From: Corynebacterium mustelae
GTDB lineage: Bacteria > Actinomycetota > Actinomycetes > Mycobacteriales > Mycobacteriaceae
DNA: 64,000 nt
Assembly: GCF_001020985.1 (NCBI RefSeq)
Contig: NZ_CP011542.1
Location: forward strand, 3,100,001-3,164,000
Direction of reading: 5' to 3'
The notes beneath the pieces are model-generated. The model did no database searches, was not told the origin of the DNA, and was given only the letters and a program-made list of their open reading frames with translations. Numbering within the stretch: position 1 is the stretch's first letter; every line of letters starts with the position of its first letter. Shown piece after piece: positions 1 to 9,832 of this stretch. The translations under genes were made by a program, and so were the position numbers.

Positions 1-904
1 CAAATACGGATCCTCCTTGCGGCTCGGCAAGAATTTCCCGCTGTGGCTGCGCAACAACCTCTGGCTGCTGGGTCACAGTGACAACCGTGTCATAGGAAGG
101 CTCGATTTCTTCCGCTGAATACGTGGCGTCGTAGGTAAGCTCAGGCTGCGCTTCAACTTCGGAAGAATCCACTGGTTGTGGGTAAGGATCTGCAACATAC
201 TGCGGTTCAGTAACCTCTTCAAGTTCTGGTTGGCTGTAACTACCGTGGAACCCGCGCATATCTGGGTAATCAGCTACGTGAAATTCAGGCGCTGGTGGCT
301 GTGCATCCACAACTGGATTCTCCGGCTGCGGTTGGTAGTATTCGGCAGTTTGCTGTGGCACCGGTTCTTCGGCTACGTCCTCGGAAATGGGAATCACGTC
401 AGCCAATTCGGTCGGTGTTACCGCATCATAGCCATAATTTTCGTAAGCAACTGGCTGATTGTCTGTGCCGTACTGCTGTCCCTCGTAGTTTTCGATCACC
501 GCTGCGTCAGAATCCCCCTGATAGTGCAATTGCTGTTCATGCTGCGGCTCGGCGTTTACTTCAGGGGAAATATCCTCTAACGGAAGGTCGGTATCGTAAG
601 CGGAGATGTTATAGTCGGCCGCCATTTGTTGTTCTGGCGGTAGTTCCGCCAGAACTGGTTCTTGTGCTTCGCTCAGTTCTGCCAGTTGCGGCTCAGCGGC
701 GGATTGCTCAGGTTGAATCTGTTGCGGCGCGGCAGACACCGCAGCGGCAGGCTTAATGGATGCAAGTGGCGCGCCCACTGCTGCTGCGGTGGGTGCGTAC
801 AACCCACCGCGCGCCACCGCTGCAGCCGGATCAAACGGCGGTTTGAAAACCGGCTGCACCGTTGGCTCAATTATTAAGCTGTCGATGTCTAGTCGTGCCT
901 TCAT
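1..904 (-). CDS. Partial Q/E/P-rich protein, N-terminal part
   Basis: An open frame runs from an ATG at 904 through the left edge without a stop, so only about 301 N-terminal residues are visible. It begins MKARLDIDSLIIEPTVQPVF and is then low-complexity and rich in Gln, Glu, Pro, Ala and Tyr, with no signal peptide or membrane segment, so this part is probably disordered. Long acidic, proline-rich N-termini of this sort precede ATPase domains in actinobacterial MinD-like or secretion-associated proteins, and the 609-codon gene upstream on the same strand has the same build. The functional domain lies outside the window and I do not assign one. The opposite-strand open frames over this stretch are shadows. 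Confidence 0.75.
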   Translation of the reverse strand, partial: MKARLDIDSLIIEPTVQPVFKPPFDPAAAVARGGLYAPTAAAVGAPLASIKPAAAVSAAPQQIQPEQSAAEPQLAELSEAQEPVLAELPPEQQMAADYNISAYDTDLPLEDISPEVNAEPQHEQQLHYQGDSDAAVIENYEGQQYGTDNQPVAYENYGYDAVTPTELADVIPISEDVAEEPVPQQTAEYYQPQPENPVVDAQPPAPEFHVADYPDMRGFHGSYSQPELEEVTEPQYVADPYPQPVDSSEVEAQPELTYDATYSAEEIEPSYDTVVTVTQQPEVVAQPQREILAEPQGGSVF

Positions 905-1017
905 TTTTTGGTTCTTTCTTGTTTTCCTATGAGATTCCTATGATATTGCCTTAACAGAAAATATGTAAGCCGCTTTTTATTTTGTGTCGGTTTCATGCCA
1001 GCTCCCCCCCTGGCCCC

Positions 1018-1038
1018 GTGGTGATTTTTGGTCACCAC
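1018..1038 (-). terminator. Small perfect hairpin downstream of the lipoprotein gene
   Basis: GTGGTGA and TCACCAC form a perfect 7-bp stem around a 7-base loop, 49 bases beyond the stop of the proline-rich lipoprotein gene. No T-run follows on the minus strand, so termination here is only a possibility. It could also be an operator for the partial gene that starts at 904. The rest of 905-1086 shows no gene. Confidence 0.3.
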
Positions 1039-1086
1039 AGCTACCCAGACCGCTTTCTTAATCGGCTAAGTTTCTGTTTGTCCCAG

Positions 1087-1503
1087 CTAGAAAGGTATAG
1101 GGATTTCTGGTAGCGGAAGCCCTGGAATCCCCGGAAGCCCTGGGATTCCAGGAATGAACGGTTCCGGAGCAGGAGGCGGTTCCGGAGCAGGCAGTGGCGC
1201 TGGCTCCACGGGAGCTTGCGGCCGGACTGGATTCGGCTCTGGGTTTCGATTCTGCGGCACCTGAATCTCCGGTTCCGGGATCTCCGAACTTGAAGTCGAT
1301 GACGTCGTCGAAGGCGCGGTATAGGAAGCAGGTAGTCCGGGCAGTTGAGCGGCGGGCGGGGTGCGCTGTTCGAAATCTTGCATCTTTGCCCAGCCTGGTT
1401 CTTTACAGGCAGCAATCGACAGCACCAAACAAATTCCGGCGGTGGCAGTCAACACCCGGCGAATGGCCGTAGAGATCAAGGGAGTATCGTGCATGTTATC
1501 CAT
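1087..1503 (-). CDS. Small proline-rich lipoprotein
   Basis: The 138-residue product has a short basic N-terminus, a hydrophobic stretch and a lipobox (LSIAAC, Cys at about 33), so it is predicted to be lipid-anchored outside the membrane. The mature part is dominated by Pro, Glu and Ser. Its tail is a run of PGIPGLP-type repeats, which suggests an extended wall-spanning rod rather than an enzyme. It starts 7 bases after the stop of the transglycosylase-like gene, so the two are very likely co-transcribed. A second ATG three codons in is an equally good start. No family was recognised. Confidence 0.7.
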   Translation of the reverse strand: MDNMHDTPLISTAIRRVLTATAGICLVLSIAACKEPGWAKMQDFEQRTPPAAQLPGLPASYTAPSTTSSTSSSEIPEPEIQVPQNRNPEPNPVRPQAPVEPAPLPAPEPPPAPEPFIPGIPGLPGIPGLPLPEIPIPF

Positions 1504-1510
1504 CGTGTGC

Positions 1511-2188
1511 TTAACCTGCGCTTTGTGAGTATTCGTGAGCTTTGGCGTGTACCGCTTTAATGAAGTCGGGATTGGGGTTAATTAGCTTTATCCCATTATC
1601 CCAGGCGGTTGGGGTGTTCAGTGAGCCTTTGGCGCATAATTGGCGCGCAATGGCCAAGCTGGCGTCGTCGATGTTATCCGGTGACGCAACAGCGTCAGGT
1701 TGGACGCTTTCACCAAACTTGTTCCACGCCGTGGCTTTGATTTGCATCGGCCCCATTCCAACATCCCGGTTGGGGTCGTCGTCAAGCGAACCGCCGTCGG
1801 TATCAGCTACAGGATCATTGCCAATAACCTTCAAGTCGCGCAATTTTCTACTGGTGGTACCGTCATTTTCGACTGTAGCGCCAGCGATAAACCCGTGGTT
1901 ACTTGTCACGGAACCTATCGCGGCTAGGGTTTGCCAGCCAATATCGCACCCCGATTCACTCATGGTGACCGAAGCGTAGGCATACGCCTGCAGTGAGCGC
2001 GGCGGAATAGAACGAATGGCCCCTTCCTGTGCCGACCATTCCGCCAGCTGAAAGGTATTGGAATTATTTTCCGGTGTGGGGGGCTCTAAACGGTCAGCGC
2101 AACCGCTCAGCACTGTTGCAGAAACTATTGTCACTACAGTCAGCGCAAGGGGCGTGGTCTTGGCAACCACAGTCGGGGTGCGACGCAT
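1511..2188 (-). CDS. MltB-like lytic transglycosylase relative, probable pseudoenzyme lipoprotein
   Basis: The 225-residue product has a signal sequence ending in a lipobox (VLSGC, Cys about 29). It then follows the actinobacterial MltB/SLT-like pattern: IPPRSLQAYAYAS, a CDIGWQTLAAIGSV helix, DTDGGSLDDD and GPMQIKATAW. In this family the residue after IGxV is the catalytic Glu (IGxVES). Here it is Thr (IGSVTSNHG), encoded by ACA on the minus strand, so a single-base change from a Glu codon cannot explain it. The fold is probably kept for peptidoglycan binding or as a scaffold, while muramidase activity is doubtful. It lies 17 bases downstream of the MinD-like gene and 7 bases upstream of the proline-rich lipoprotein. 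Confidence 0.8.
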   Translation of the reverse strand: MRRTPTVVAKTTPLALTVVTIVSATVLSGCADRLEPPTPENNSNTFQLAEWSAQEGAIRSIPPRSLQAYAYASVTMSESGCDIGWQTLAAIGSVTSNHGFIAGATVENDGTTSRKLRDLKVIGNDPVADTDGGSLDDDPNRDVGMGPMQIKATAWNKFGESVQPDAVASPDNIDDASLAIARQLCAKGSLNTPTAWDNGIKLINPNPDFIKAVHAKAHEYSQSAG

Positions 2189-2205
2189 TTTCCTTCAATC
2201 ACCTC

Positions 2206-4032
2206 TTAGTTGGCGTGTCGGTGCCAGTTGGGAAAGTCCTGAGCCACCAGGCCAGCAAGCTCAAGAAAAGCCAGATATGTTCTCTTGTCCAACCGCTCCA
2301 GGTCAATGATGGTTCCTTCGGCAAGATGCCGGTCGAACGGGATCACCTGCACCGCGCGGGTGCGTGACTTGAAGTGCTCGGAAAGCTGCTGAATATCAAT
2401 TCGCGGGTTTCCAGGCGTGGATTCGGAAACAACAACAATGGCGTTTGTTGCGAGTTTTTCATATCCGTGGTGATTCAACCAATCGAGGGTAGCTGAGGCT
2501 GATTGCGCCCCGTCCAACGCGGATGATGTCACCAGGATAAGTGTATTCGCTAAGTCCAAAACTCCCGCCATCGCCGAGTGCATTAGCCCCGTACCGCAGT
2601 CCGTCAAAATGACGTTATAGTGGTGCTGCAAAATATCGATAGCGTGACGGTAATCCATTTCGCTAAACGCCTCGGACACCTCCGGGTCACGGTCAGATCC
2701 GATCACTTCCAACCGGCTTTCAGCCTGGGTTGTATAGTAACGGATCTGGGAATAGCGCTGGAGATGTTCAGCATTGAGCAGGTCACGAATGGTAGGACTA
2801 CCTGGAAGAGCTGCCCGCTGCGCCAGGGTGCCAAAGTCAGGGTTAGCGTCGATAGCTATCACTCGGTCTCCGCGCAAGCTTGCAAAAATCCCGCCCAGCA
2901 TAACGGTTGTTGTGGTTTTACCCACCCCACCCTTTAACGACATGACTGCGATGCGATGGTCACCGCGTAGTGGGGTGCCAGCTAGCCTAATGAGCTGTTC
3001 ATAGCGCAACGCCCTCTGTGAATCCCCTAGGTTGAGGTAGCCACGCGTTACGTTGTAAACAAACCGGCGCCACCCGTTTTTGGGGGCAGCTTTAATCGGG
3101 TTCACAAGAATTGACTGGTCGAGGGCTGGCGGCGGTGCCAGGTATTCGGCGCCACTCGTGTCGATCGTTGCCAACCCATCAAGCTTTTCGACGTCCCCAG
3201 CGATGGTTTTTTCCACACCGCTGTCAGCCCGCGCAGCCGACGCCGGGGGCAAATCTGCAGTACTGAAGCTAAACGTCTTGCTCGCGGTCGCAGTATGTGG
3301 CTTCGGTTTATCTGTCTTGGCTGCGCGTTTTGCGACGGACTCTTCTTCTGATGCTTGGTCTTTACTCGTTTCGCTGCGGTTGTGGTCGGCAGGTTCGTCG
3401 GCAGGAAGGCTTTGGGCGAAATACTCACGAATGAATGTGGTGTCTTCCGGAATAGAATCCACTTGGAGCGTTCTGGGCTCTGCCAATGATCCTGGCGTTG
3501 ACGATTCCTGGTGTTTTGCCTCAGCGGAATCAGCTGGCGGTGGCACTTCCACCGGTTCCGTGGGAATGCCATCGCCAGTGAAGTCGACTCGGTTTATCGC
3601 ACTAGCGGTTGGCGTGGTGGAACTGCCACTTCGGCGTGGCCGGTCGGCTGCATCGGTGCTTAGATTCCATGAATTTGGAGTTTTCCGTTCCACTGACGGT
3701 GTAGATGAAAGATTATTAATGGAAACCCGATCGGAAACTACACCCGAATGTGTGAGTTTCTCCCCAATAGTGGGGGGAGTCGCTGGGCCTTGCGCTGCCC
3801 CCACCGGATAACTTGAAGGTTCTTCCGTATCCGCTGGTTTGGCATGCCGCGCACGCCGCGGCGAGTCCTCTGCTCGCCGACGTCCCGGTCGAACGTCAGC
3901 AAAGGCCCGGTTTGCGGAACCAGTATCTGCCCGATCACCACCAGGTACAGCTGCTTCGGATGCTGAATTTGCTAATTCGGTCTTTTGCAACCACGGTGGC
4001 ACATTCTGGGGATTATCTATTCCTGTCACCAT
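2206..4032 (-). CDS. MinD/ParA-like ATPase with long disordered N-terminus (EspI-like)
   Basis: The product is about 608 residues. The first 330 or so are polar, Ser/Pro/Glu-rich and apparently disordered. The rest is a SIMIBI-class ATPase with a clear deviant Walker A (MSLKGGVGKTTTT), then AIDANPDFGTL and a hydrophobic ILTDCGTG strand (Walker B region). This build (disordered N-terminus, MinD-type C-terminus) is that of EspI and related proteins of mycobacterial and streptomycete type VII secretion loci. A role in positioning or regulating an envelope machine is therefore an inference. I chose the ATG at 4032 because AAGGAG lies just upstream. A longer frame begins at 4077 without a visible ribosome site. 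It heads the operon with the two lipoproteins. Confidence 0.85.
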   Translation of the reverse strand: MVTGIDNPQNVPPWLQKTELANSASEAAVPGGDRADTGSANRAFADVRPGRRRAEDSPRRARHAKPADTEEPSSYPVGAAQGPATPPTIGEKLTHSGVVSDRVSINNLSSTPSVERKTPNSWNLSTDAADRPRRSGSSTTPTASAINRVDFTGDGIPTEPVEVPPPADSAEAKHQESSTPGSLAEPRTLQVDSIPEDTTFIREYFAQSLPADEPADHNRSETSKDQASEEESVAKRAAKTDKPKPHTATASKTFSFSTADLPPASAARADSGVEKTIAGDVEKLDGLATIDTSGAEYLAPPPALDQSILVNPIKAAPKNGWRRFVYNVTRGYLNLGDSQRALRYEQLIRLAGTPLRGDHRIAVMSLKGGVGKTTTTVMLGGIFASLRGDRVIAIDANPDFGTLAQRAALPGSPTIRDLLNAEHLQRYSQIRYYTTQAESRLEVIGSDRDPEVSEAFSEMDYRHAIDILQHHYNVILTDCGTGLMHSAMAGVLDLANTLILVTSSALDGAQSASATLDWLNHHGYEKLATNAIVVVSESTPGNPRIDIQQLSEHFKSRTRAVQVIPFDRHLAEGTIIDLERLDKRTYLAFLELAGLVAQDFPNWHRHAN

Positions 4033-4123
4033 TTGCTCCTTCACGAATCTATTCAGCTTGCCGCCCACTAAAATCATTTAACATAGTCACCATACCGCGT
4101 TACCAACAATCCATTTTTAGGTA

Positions 4124-4921
4124 ATGGACAGTTTTTTGTTTAAGGAAACCCGAAACGTGCCATTTAAAATTTTACCCATTTTAAATTCTTTGCAATGGAC
4201 AAATAGATTCGCACATTCACAGCGTCGGGCGCCAATTAGTACTGAAAATGCAAAGATTATCGCGGTTGCGGCAATGGATAATCGGCTTTTAACAAGCCCA
4301 ATTACTGCATTAATTGCCCAGGTGGTTAATGCTGAATCCAAATTACCTGTCGTTACGGTGGATGCCGATGGTGAAAATCAGCCGTTAAGGATTCACCTTC
4401 AAGCTAGCGATAATGCCGATTTGCTTGAATTAATAAATTACAAACATGACATTTTAGATCAAGACATAATTACCAAATGCGTCGATCAATCCGGCGATAT
4501 TCCGATGCTTTCATGCAAACAAGAAACCCCGTGCACTTTGACTCCGCACATGCTGGGGCGCGCGGTACGCCGGGTGCAACACCGCTGGCCGACAATTATC
4601 CTCAATCTGCCTCACACATGCGCATCAAACACCATCGCCGCCGGAGTCAACATGGCTGACCATGTATTGCTCCTCACCGACCGTGCCCACAAAAGCCATC
4701 AATGGCTGTACCAACCGGGCCACCAGTTGAGTCTTTTAGCTGCCGATGATCGGGTAACTGTTCTCACCGTTGGTGGCTCCGCGGCAACGGAGGTGTCACC
4801 AGACACCATCCACCTCCCTCGCACCGGCCAGCAACTGGATTCCCACGCGATTTTTGTGCCCACCGACACTGAGTCATTAACAGTGTTTTACGAGATTCTG
4901 CGGCGCATTTACAGCGATTAG
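4124..4921 (+). CDS. MinD-like protein with degenerate P-loop
   Basis: This 265-residue protein is divergent from the MinD-like ATPase. Its order of elements matches a MinD fold: strand one (KIIAVAAM), then VVTVDADGENQPL in the place of AIDANPDFGTL, then TIILNLPHT and DHVLLLTDRAHKS in the place of the later core strands. The Walker A is absent: where KGGVGKT should be there is MDNRLLTSPI, without Gly or the catalytic Lys. It is therefore probably a non-hydrolysing paralogue or partner of the neighbouring ATPase. The start at 4124 has only a weak upstream AGGTA. Assignment rests on motif order, not on a search. Confidence 0.65.
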   Translation: MDSFLFKETRNVPFKILPILNSLQWTNRFAHSQRRAPISTENAKIIAVAAMDNRLLTSPITALIAQVVNAESKLPVVTVDADGENQPLRIHLQASDNADLLELINYKHDILDQDIITKCVDQSGDIPMLSCKQETPCTLTPHMLGRAVRRVQHRWPTIILNLPHTCASNTIAAGVNMADHVLLLTDRAHKSHQWLYQPGHQLSLLAADDRVTVLTVGGSAATEVSPDTIHLPRTGQQLDSHAIFVPTDTESLTVFYEILRRIYSD

Positions 4922-5196
4922 GCACACGCGTTAACGCAACAGTCTTCCCAAGCTAAAAGCAGAACTACAACCACGTTTCCGGCTTCCAGCTCCCCGACGC
5001 ACTTGTCAACGCCTCCCCCACCCAGGTTCACAACGCCCCACCCAACCTTGAAGTCTAAGATCTGGTTTCGGCAGGCTCCAATCCTGTCATTTCACGTACG
5101 TATGCTTGGGTTTCGCTGGAGCAAGGGAGAGGGATAAAACGAATCTCCGACCTTATGGGGTCGCCAGCCCAGCCAGATGCGATTATCCTTAGTCGG

Positions 5197-5793
5197 CTAG
5201 ACATTGCGCCAATTTAACAAATATCGGTAGTACAGGCCTCGTCGTATATGGGCGCCGGGAAGAATGTTTAACGCAGTTTGTTTAATCTCACCCAAGCTCA
5301 TTCGTGGTGCCACAATAGGGGCTGGTGGAACGTCAATTTCCCGGTGCACTACTGAGCTTAACCTCACGATCGGTAGCCATATCCCATCCCAAAGATAATC
5401 TAGCAACGTGTTGTTCCGCGCCAATCCAATCACAGCGATTGTTCCGCCCGGATTGAGAAGCGAGCGTGCTTTTCGGAGTGCAGCTTCAAAGTTCATGTGG
5501 TGAATACTGGCGCTGAAAACGATGACATCAAAGGTTGAGTCGAAAGTAGTGGTGAGAAAATCCCCGACATAAAACTCCACGTGCTGCATATCCGCGCAGC
5601 GAACGCGGGCTGTATCAACGCTAGACGAGTCGACATCAACCCCTACGGCACGCTCGAGTCGTGGCGCAACGGCGGCAAGCAGGTAACCATCACCGCACCC
5701 AACATCCAGTACAGAATCTGCCCGAGTTTTCACTATGATCCGGCGTAACCACGGGTGGTATGCGGCGTTGTGATTCCAGTAATTGCGTTCCAT
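5197..5793 (-). CDS. Class I SAM-dependent methyltransferase
   Basis: From the ATG at 5793 (MERNYWNHNAAYHPWL) the product is 198 residues. It carries the Rossmann SAM-binding motif VLDVGCGDGYLL, the acidic ribose-binding end of strand two (VGVDVDSSS), FDVIVFSASIHHM (motif IV region) and LLNPGGTIAVIGL (motif VI region), as in the Methyltransf_11/25 type. The substrate is unknown. An in-frame ATG 12 codons upstream lies inside the pck terminator hairpin, so the 5793 start is preferred. It follows pck on the same strand but behind that terminator. Confidence 0.85.
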   Translation of the reverse strand: MERNYWNHNAAYHPWLRRIIVKTRADSVLDVGCGDGYLLAAVAPRLERAVGVDVDSSSVDTARVRCADMQHVEFYVGDFLTTTFDSTFDVIVFSASIHHMNFEAALRKARSLLNPGGTIAVIGLARNNTLLDYLWDGIWLPIVRLSSVVHREIDVPPAPIVAPRMSLGEIKQTALNILPGAHIRRGLYYRYLLNWRNV

Positions 5794-5804
5794 ATGTTTT
5801 AAAC

Positions 5805-5849
5805 CTAAAAATGCTCCCCCAAACACCATGTGGATGTTTGGGGGAGCAT
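5805..5849 (-). terminator. Intrinsic terminator of pck
   Basis: On the minus strand a perfect 15-bp stem (ATGCTCCCCCAAACA and its complement, 5811-5825 with 5835-5849) encloses a 9-base loop and is followed by TTTTT. It starts 14 bases after the pck stop. This is a textbook Rho-independent terminator. Confidence 0.9.
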
Positions 5850-5863
5850 AAGGATAGGAAAGA

Positions 5864-7696
5864 CTACTTCAGTGCGTCTTCAACGCGCTTACGTAGGGCT
5901 GCAAACTCCTCATGAACTTCTGCTGGAACATGCTCGCCGAGGAATTTCAGGTATTCCTCGTTGTCGTCGAGATCTTTCGCCCATGATTCGGCCGGAGCGG
6001 AAAGAGCCTCTCGAACATCGTCGATGGTGTAGCCTTCCAGGCCCTCCATGTCGATATCTTCGGCGCGAGCAGTATGACCAACCACGGTTTCGTCCGCACC
6101 AACACGACCTTCAATGCGGTCAATGATCCACTTGAGCACACGGCTGTTGTCGCCGAATCCTGGCCAGAGGAAGCGACCATCGTCACCACGACGGAACCAG
6201 TTGACGAGGAAGATCTTTGGCATCTTCTCGCCGCCCTTCTTTCCCATCTCAATCCAGTGCTGCAAGTATTCACCAGCGTTGTAACCGATGAATGGCAACA
6301 TAGCCATTGGATCGTGGCGCAACGCACCGACTTCGCCTTCAGCGGCAGCAGTTTGGCCGGAGGCCAGAAGCGAACCAATCATGGTGCCGTGGTTCCAGCT
6401 GTGCGATTGGGTGACCAATGGCACAGTGTCTGGGCGGCGGCCACCGAAGAGGATGGCGTCGATCTTGACACCCTTAGGATCATTGAATTCTGGTGCAGCG
6501 ATTGGGCACTGGGCGATAGGAACCGCGTAGCGGGAGTTTGGATGTGCTGCGTCCACTCCGGAGTCAGGGGTCCAGTCGTTGCCATGCCAGTCAATAAGGT
6601 GAGCTGGTGGCTCCTTGGTCATGCCTTCCCACCAGATGTCGCCGTCGTCGGTGAGTGCAACGTTGGTAAACAGTGTGTTGCCTGGCTCCATGGTCTTCAT
6701 TGCCATTGGGTTGGAGCTGTAATTGGTGCCTGGTGCAACACCGAAGAAACCGTTTTCTGGGTTGAAGGCGTAGAGGTGTCCGTCCTCGCCGAAACGCAAC
6801 CACGCGATGTCGTCGCCAACAACCTCAGCTTTCCAGCCAGGAATGGTTGGGGTAATGAGGGCGAGGTTGGTCTTTCCGCAGGCAGATGGGAATGCTGCGG
6901 CGATGTTGTAGACCTTGCCTTCTGGATTGGTGAGCTTGAGAATGAGCATGTGCTCGGCCATCCAGCCCTCTTCTTCCGCCATCACTGATGCGATGCGCAG
7001 GGCGAAGCACTTCTTAGCGAGGATCGCATTACCACCGTAGCCAGAGCCATAGGACCAAATTTCCTTAGTCTCTGGGAAGTGGGTGATGTACTTCTCGTCA
7101 TTGCATGGCCATGGCACGTCTGCTTCTCCCGGCTCCAGTGGCGCGCCTACGGAGTGAAGACATGGCACAAATTCGCCATCGCCCAACCTGTCCAGAACAT
7201 CTTGGCCCATGCGGGTCATCACTTTGACCGACAGCACCACGTACGGAGAGTCTGTTAATTGCACACCGATCTTCGGGTCGTCCGCGTCAAGTGGCCCCAT
7301 TGCAAAGGGAACTACATACATGGTGCGGCCGCGCATAGCGCCGGTGTAGCGCTCGGTCATTTCCGCTTTCATCTTTTTAGGGTCGTACCAGTTATTGGTA
7401 GGGCCTGCGCCTTCTTCGGTTTCGGAGCAAATGAAGGTTCGGGATTCAACACGAGCAACATCGCTTGGATTGGAACGTGCCAAGAAGGAATTGGGGCGTT
7501 TTTCCGGGTTGAGTCGAATCAAAGTACCTGCGTCGACAAGTTCCTGAGTGATGCGATCCCATTCCTCCTGTGAGCCGTCAGCAAAGACGACACGATCAGG
7601 TTGGAGCATTTCGACGTTTTCGGCGATCCACTTCAACAGCGCTTCGTTTTTGGTGGGGGCTTCACCCACCAGCCCGTTGATAACCACGTTGGACAT
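5864..7696 (-). CDS. pck: Phosphoenolpyruvate carboxykinase (GTP)
   Basis: The enzyme converts oxaloacetate and GTP to phosphoenolpyruvate, GDP and CO2, the entry step of gluconeogenesis in the cytoplasm. The 610-residue length is that of the GTP-dependent actinobacterial enzymes. The phosphate-binding kinase loop [11 protein letters not shown] is present, as are a [12 protein letters not shown] segment and the hallmark HSWNHG and NWFRR stretches. The start at 7696 is set by AGGAG six bases upstream. An upstream in-frame ATG at 7720 lacks a site. It is transcribed alone, with a strong terminator behind it and a 635-base upstream region shared divergently with trmB. Confidence 0.97.
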   Translation of the reverse strand: MSNVVINGLVGEAPTKNEALLKWIAENVEMLQPDRVVFADGSQEEWDRITQELVDAGTLIRLNPEKRPNSFLARSNPSDVARVESRTFICSETEEGAGPTNNWYDPKKMKAEMTERYTGAMRGRTMYVVPFAMGPLDADDPKIGVQLTDSPYVVLSVKVMTRMGQDVLDRLGDGEFVPCLHSVGAPLEPGEADVPWPCNDEKYITHFPETKEIWSYGSGYGGNAILAKKCFALRIASVMAEEEGWMAEHMLILKLTNPEGKVYNIAAAFPSACGKTNLALITPTIPGWKAEVVGDDIAWLRFGEDGHLYAFNPENGFFGVAPGTNYSSNPMAMKTMEPGNTLFTNVALTDDGDIWWEGMTKEPPAHLIDWHGNDWTPDSGVDAAHPNSRYAVPIAQCPIAAPEFNDPKGVKIDAILFGGRRPDTVPLVTQSHSWNHGTMIGSLLASGQTAAAEGEVGALRHDPMAMLPFIGYNAGEYLQHWIEMGKKGGEKMPKIFLVNWFRRGDDGRFLWPGFGDNSRVLKWIIDRIEGRVGADETVVGHTARAEDIDMEGLEGYTIDDVREALSAPAESWAKDLDDNEEYLKFLGEHVPAEVHEEFAALRKRVEDALK

Positions 7697-8331
7697 TACA
7701 TTCTCCTGACGTATATGCACGTGCCAATAGACAGTCTTTCCAATTCACCACGATAGCGACTAGGGTCCGTAGCTCGTACGCCCCCTTCATGAGACCAATC
7801 TCACAAAAATTTGACCACCAAAACCAACCCGGTCGGCTTTTCCCATTAGCCTGCGAAAATTTTGGTCACATCACATCACAAGCTCCCCCTTGAAGGGGTG
7901 ATGTCGGACGTATCCCACATATAAAATCACCCAATTTTAGGGGTACCTTCGCCGCAAAAGCTCACATTTACCCGTTCGCTACCCAAGCGAATTTTCGCTT
8001 TTCGACGATATTTTCCGGGCATTTCAACAGTATTCAAGAAAAAATTTTTCCCAAGCCACATAACGCACCTACCGAAGCGGCATCCGACAGAAAACCAAAC
8101 ATCAAGAAAAACGGTTATACCCAATCCCCAGCGCACCCATATTGTCATACCCAGTACCGACAATGGTCATACCCACCATGACCCATATCAGTCCAAAATA
8201 GTAAATCCACTACAGCATCTTGGGCATCGGGACGTGAAACCAAATCCACTGGCTAAAGCCCTAAAAGCACTTCCGCCTATCGTCGTTGTGTCATATTGCT
8301 TTACCCAGCACCAACCGGCAGAATATAGGGG
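7697..8331. other. Divergent intergenic region between pck and trmB
   Basis: This 635-base region holds no convincing gene. It contains TCACATCACATCAC (7864-7877), a CCCCTTGAAGGGG palindrome, and GTCATACCCA twice near 8144-8175 with a related TTATACCCA nearby, which could be operator sites. One GCTTTTCGACG motif lies at 7997-8007. The opposite-strand frames here have no start signals or codon pattern to support them. Confidence 0.5.
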
Positions 8332-9105
8332 ATGGATAATTCTGATAATTCTCAAAACACACATGGCGATTTGCCGCACGGCCGACCCCCACAAACCGAT
8401 TTCAATGCTGCTTTTGATAACGAGCTAGACTATCCCCGCCTGGGCACCGTCAGCTTCCGCCGTGGCACATTAACCCCTAATCAAGAGGCGTTATGGGACA
8501 CTCATTGGCCCCGCCTAGGCAAAGTTCTCTCAGACGAGAAGATTGATATTGACCAGTGGTTTGGTAGGTCCGGCGCTAAAACTATCGTGGAAATTGGCTC
8601 CGGCACCGGCACTTCCACAGCGGCAATGGCACCGTTGGAAACTGAAACCAATATCATCGCAGTGGAGTTGTATAAGCCCGGACTCGCCAAACTTCTAGGG
8701 GCGGTTGTGCGCGATGATATTAACAATATCCGCATGATTCGGGGCGATGGTGTGGAAATCCTCACTCGAATGTTTGCGGAGAATTCCCTAGATGGGGTGC
8801 GTATTTTCTTTCCGGACCCGTGGCCCAAAGCCCGACATCATAAACGCCGCATCATCCAATCCGGTGTGCTTAATTTGATCGCTACCCGACTCAAGCCCGG
8901 CGGGGTGCTTCATGTGGCCACCGACCATGCCGACTACGCCGAATGGATTACGGAACTGGTTGATGTTGAGCCAGAGCTGGAATTCATGGGCTGGCCGTGG
9001 CCGGAGTGCCCGCAACTTGTTGACCGGCAGGTTATCACGAAATTCGAGGGTAAAGGGTTGAAGAAAGACCACACCATCACGGAGTTCTTGTGGAGGCGGA
9101 AATGA
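8332..9105 (+). CDS. trmB: tRNA (guanine-N7-)-methyltransferase
   Basis: TrmB methylates G46 in the variable loop of many tRNAs using SAM. The 257-residue protein has the SAM motif [10 protein letters not shown], the acidic AVELYKPGL, and the family signature [16 protein letters not shown] followed by [19 protein letters not shown]. About 45 N-terminal residues are polar and variable, as usual in corynebacteria. The next gene begins in an ATGA overlap with the trmB stop, so the two are translationally coupled. Confidence 0.95.
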   Translation: MDNSDNSQNTHGDLPHGRPPQTDFNAAFDNELDYPRLGTVSFRRGTLTPNQEALWDTHWPRLGKVLSDEKIDIDQWFGRSGAKTIVEIGSGTGTSTAAMAPLETETNIIAVELYKPGLAKLLGAVVRDDINNIRMIRGDGVEILTRMFAENSLDGVRIFFPDPWPKARHHKRRIIQSGVLNLIATRLKPGGVLHVATDHADYAEWITELVDVEPELEFMGWPWPECPQLVDRQVITKFEGKGLKKDHTITEFLWRRK

Positions 9106-9812
9106 CCGAGGTTTCTGAGCAGGCACTAGCCAATTTTGAATTCGAGGACTCGTCGCAAAGCTTCGCCCCCGGCGCGCCGAGCGTCGCAAGCAAGGATACC
9201 TTGTTGTTAGTCTGGGACGCCCCCAACATTGACATGGGGTTAGGCGCAATCTTAGGGGGTCGCCCCAATGCTGCGCACCGCCCAAGGTTCGATGCTATAG
9301 GTCGCTGGCTGCTAGCAAAGGCTGGCGAGCTTGCGCACCGCACTAAACTTCAGATTGAGGCGGAGGCCACCGTTTTTACCAACGTGACCCCAGGTGGAGC
9401 TGACGTTGTTCGGCCTTGGGTAGAAGCCCTGCGTAACGTTGGTTTTGCGGTCTTTGCTAAGCCCAAACTGACCGAGGAATCTGATGTCGATCCAGACATG
9501 CTAGAGCATATCCGGCGTCGTCATTCTGAGGGTGTTTTGCGCGGCATCGTTGTCGCCTCGGCAGATGGTCAAAATTTCCGGGATCTCTTGGAGGAATTAG
9601 CCGCTGACGGAGTGCATGTCACCGTTTTGGGGTTCCATGAGCACGCGTCGTGGGCAGTAACATCGGATTCGCTTCATTTCGTGGATTTAGAGGAAATTCC
9701 AAATGTATTCCGCGAACCGCTGCCTCGTATTAGTCTCGATTCGCTGCCCGATGCTGGTGCGTGGTTGCAACCTTTCCGTCCGTTGTCAGCGTTATTATCT
9801 GCCCGCGCGTAA
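9102..9812 (+). CDS. NYN-domain (PIN-like) predicted ribonuclease
   Basis: The 236-residue product begins at 9102 behind GGAGG and overlaps trmB by four bases (ATGA). The early [10 protein letters not shown] segment and the later [19 protein letters not shown] give the acidic residues of the NYN/PIN metal site. NYN domains cleave RNA, but no substrate is known for this corynebacterial family. It always sits between trmB and the cmpL1-type transporter in genomes I recall, which gives context but not function. Confidence 0.8.
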   Translation: MTEVSEQALANFEFEDSSQSFAPGAPSVASKDTLLLVWDAPNIDMGLGAILGGRPNAAHRPRFDAIGRWLLAKAGELAHRTKLQIEAEATVFTNVTPGGADVVRPWVEALRNVGFAVFAKPKLTEESDVDPDMLEHIRRRHSEGVLRGIVVASADGQNFRDLLEELAADGVHVTVLGFHEHASWAVTSDSLHFVDLEEIPNVFREPLPRISLDSLPDAGAWLQPFRPLSALLSARA

Positions 9813-9832
9813 CGCGCTAGGAGGAGACTGAC

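Noticed and set aside
5794..5829. The upstream start of the methyltransferase at 5829
   Set aside because: It lies inside the 15-bp pck terminator stem, so its sequence is fixed by the hairpin, and a better start is at 5793.
7697..8331. A small gene or riboswitch in the pck-trmB gap
   Set aside because: Open frames lack start signals and no known riboswitch core was recognised.
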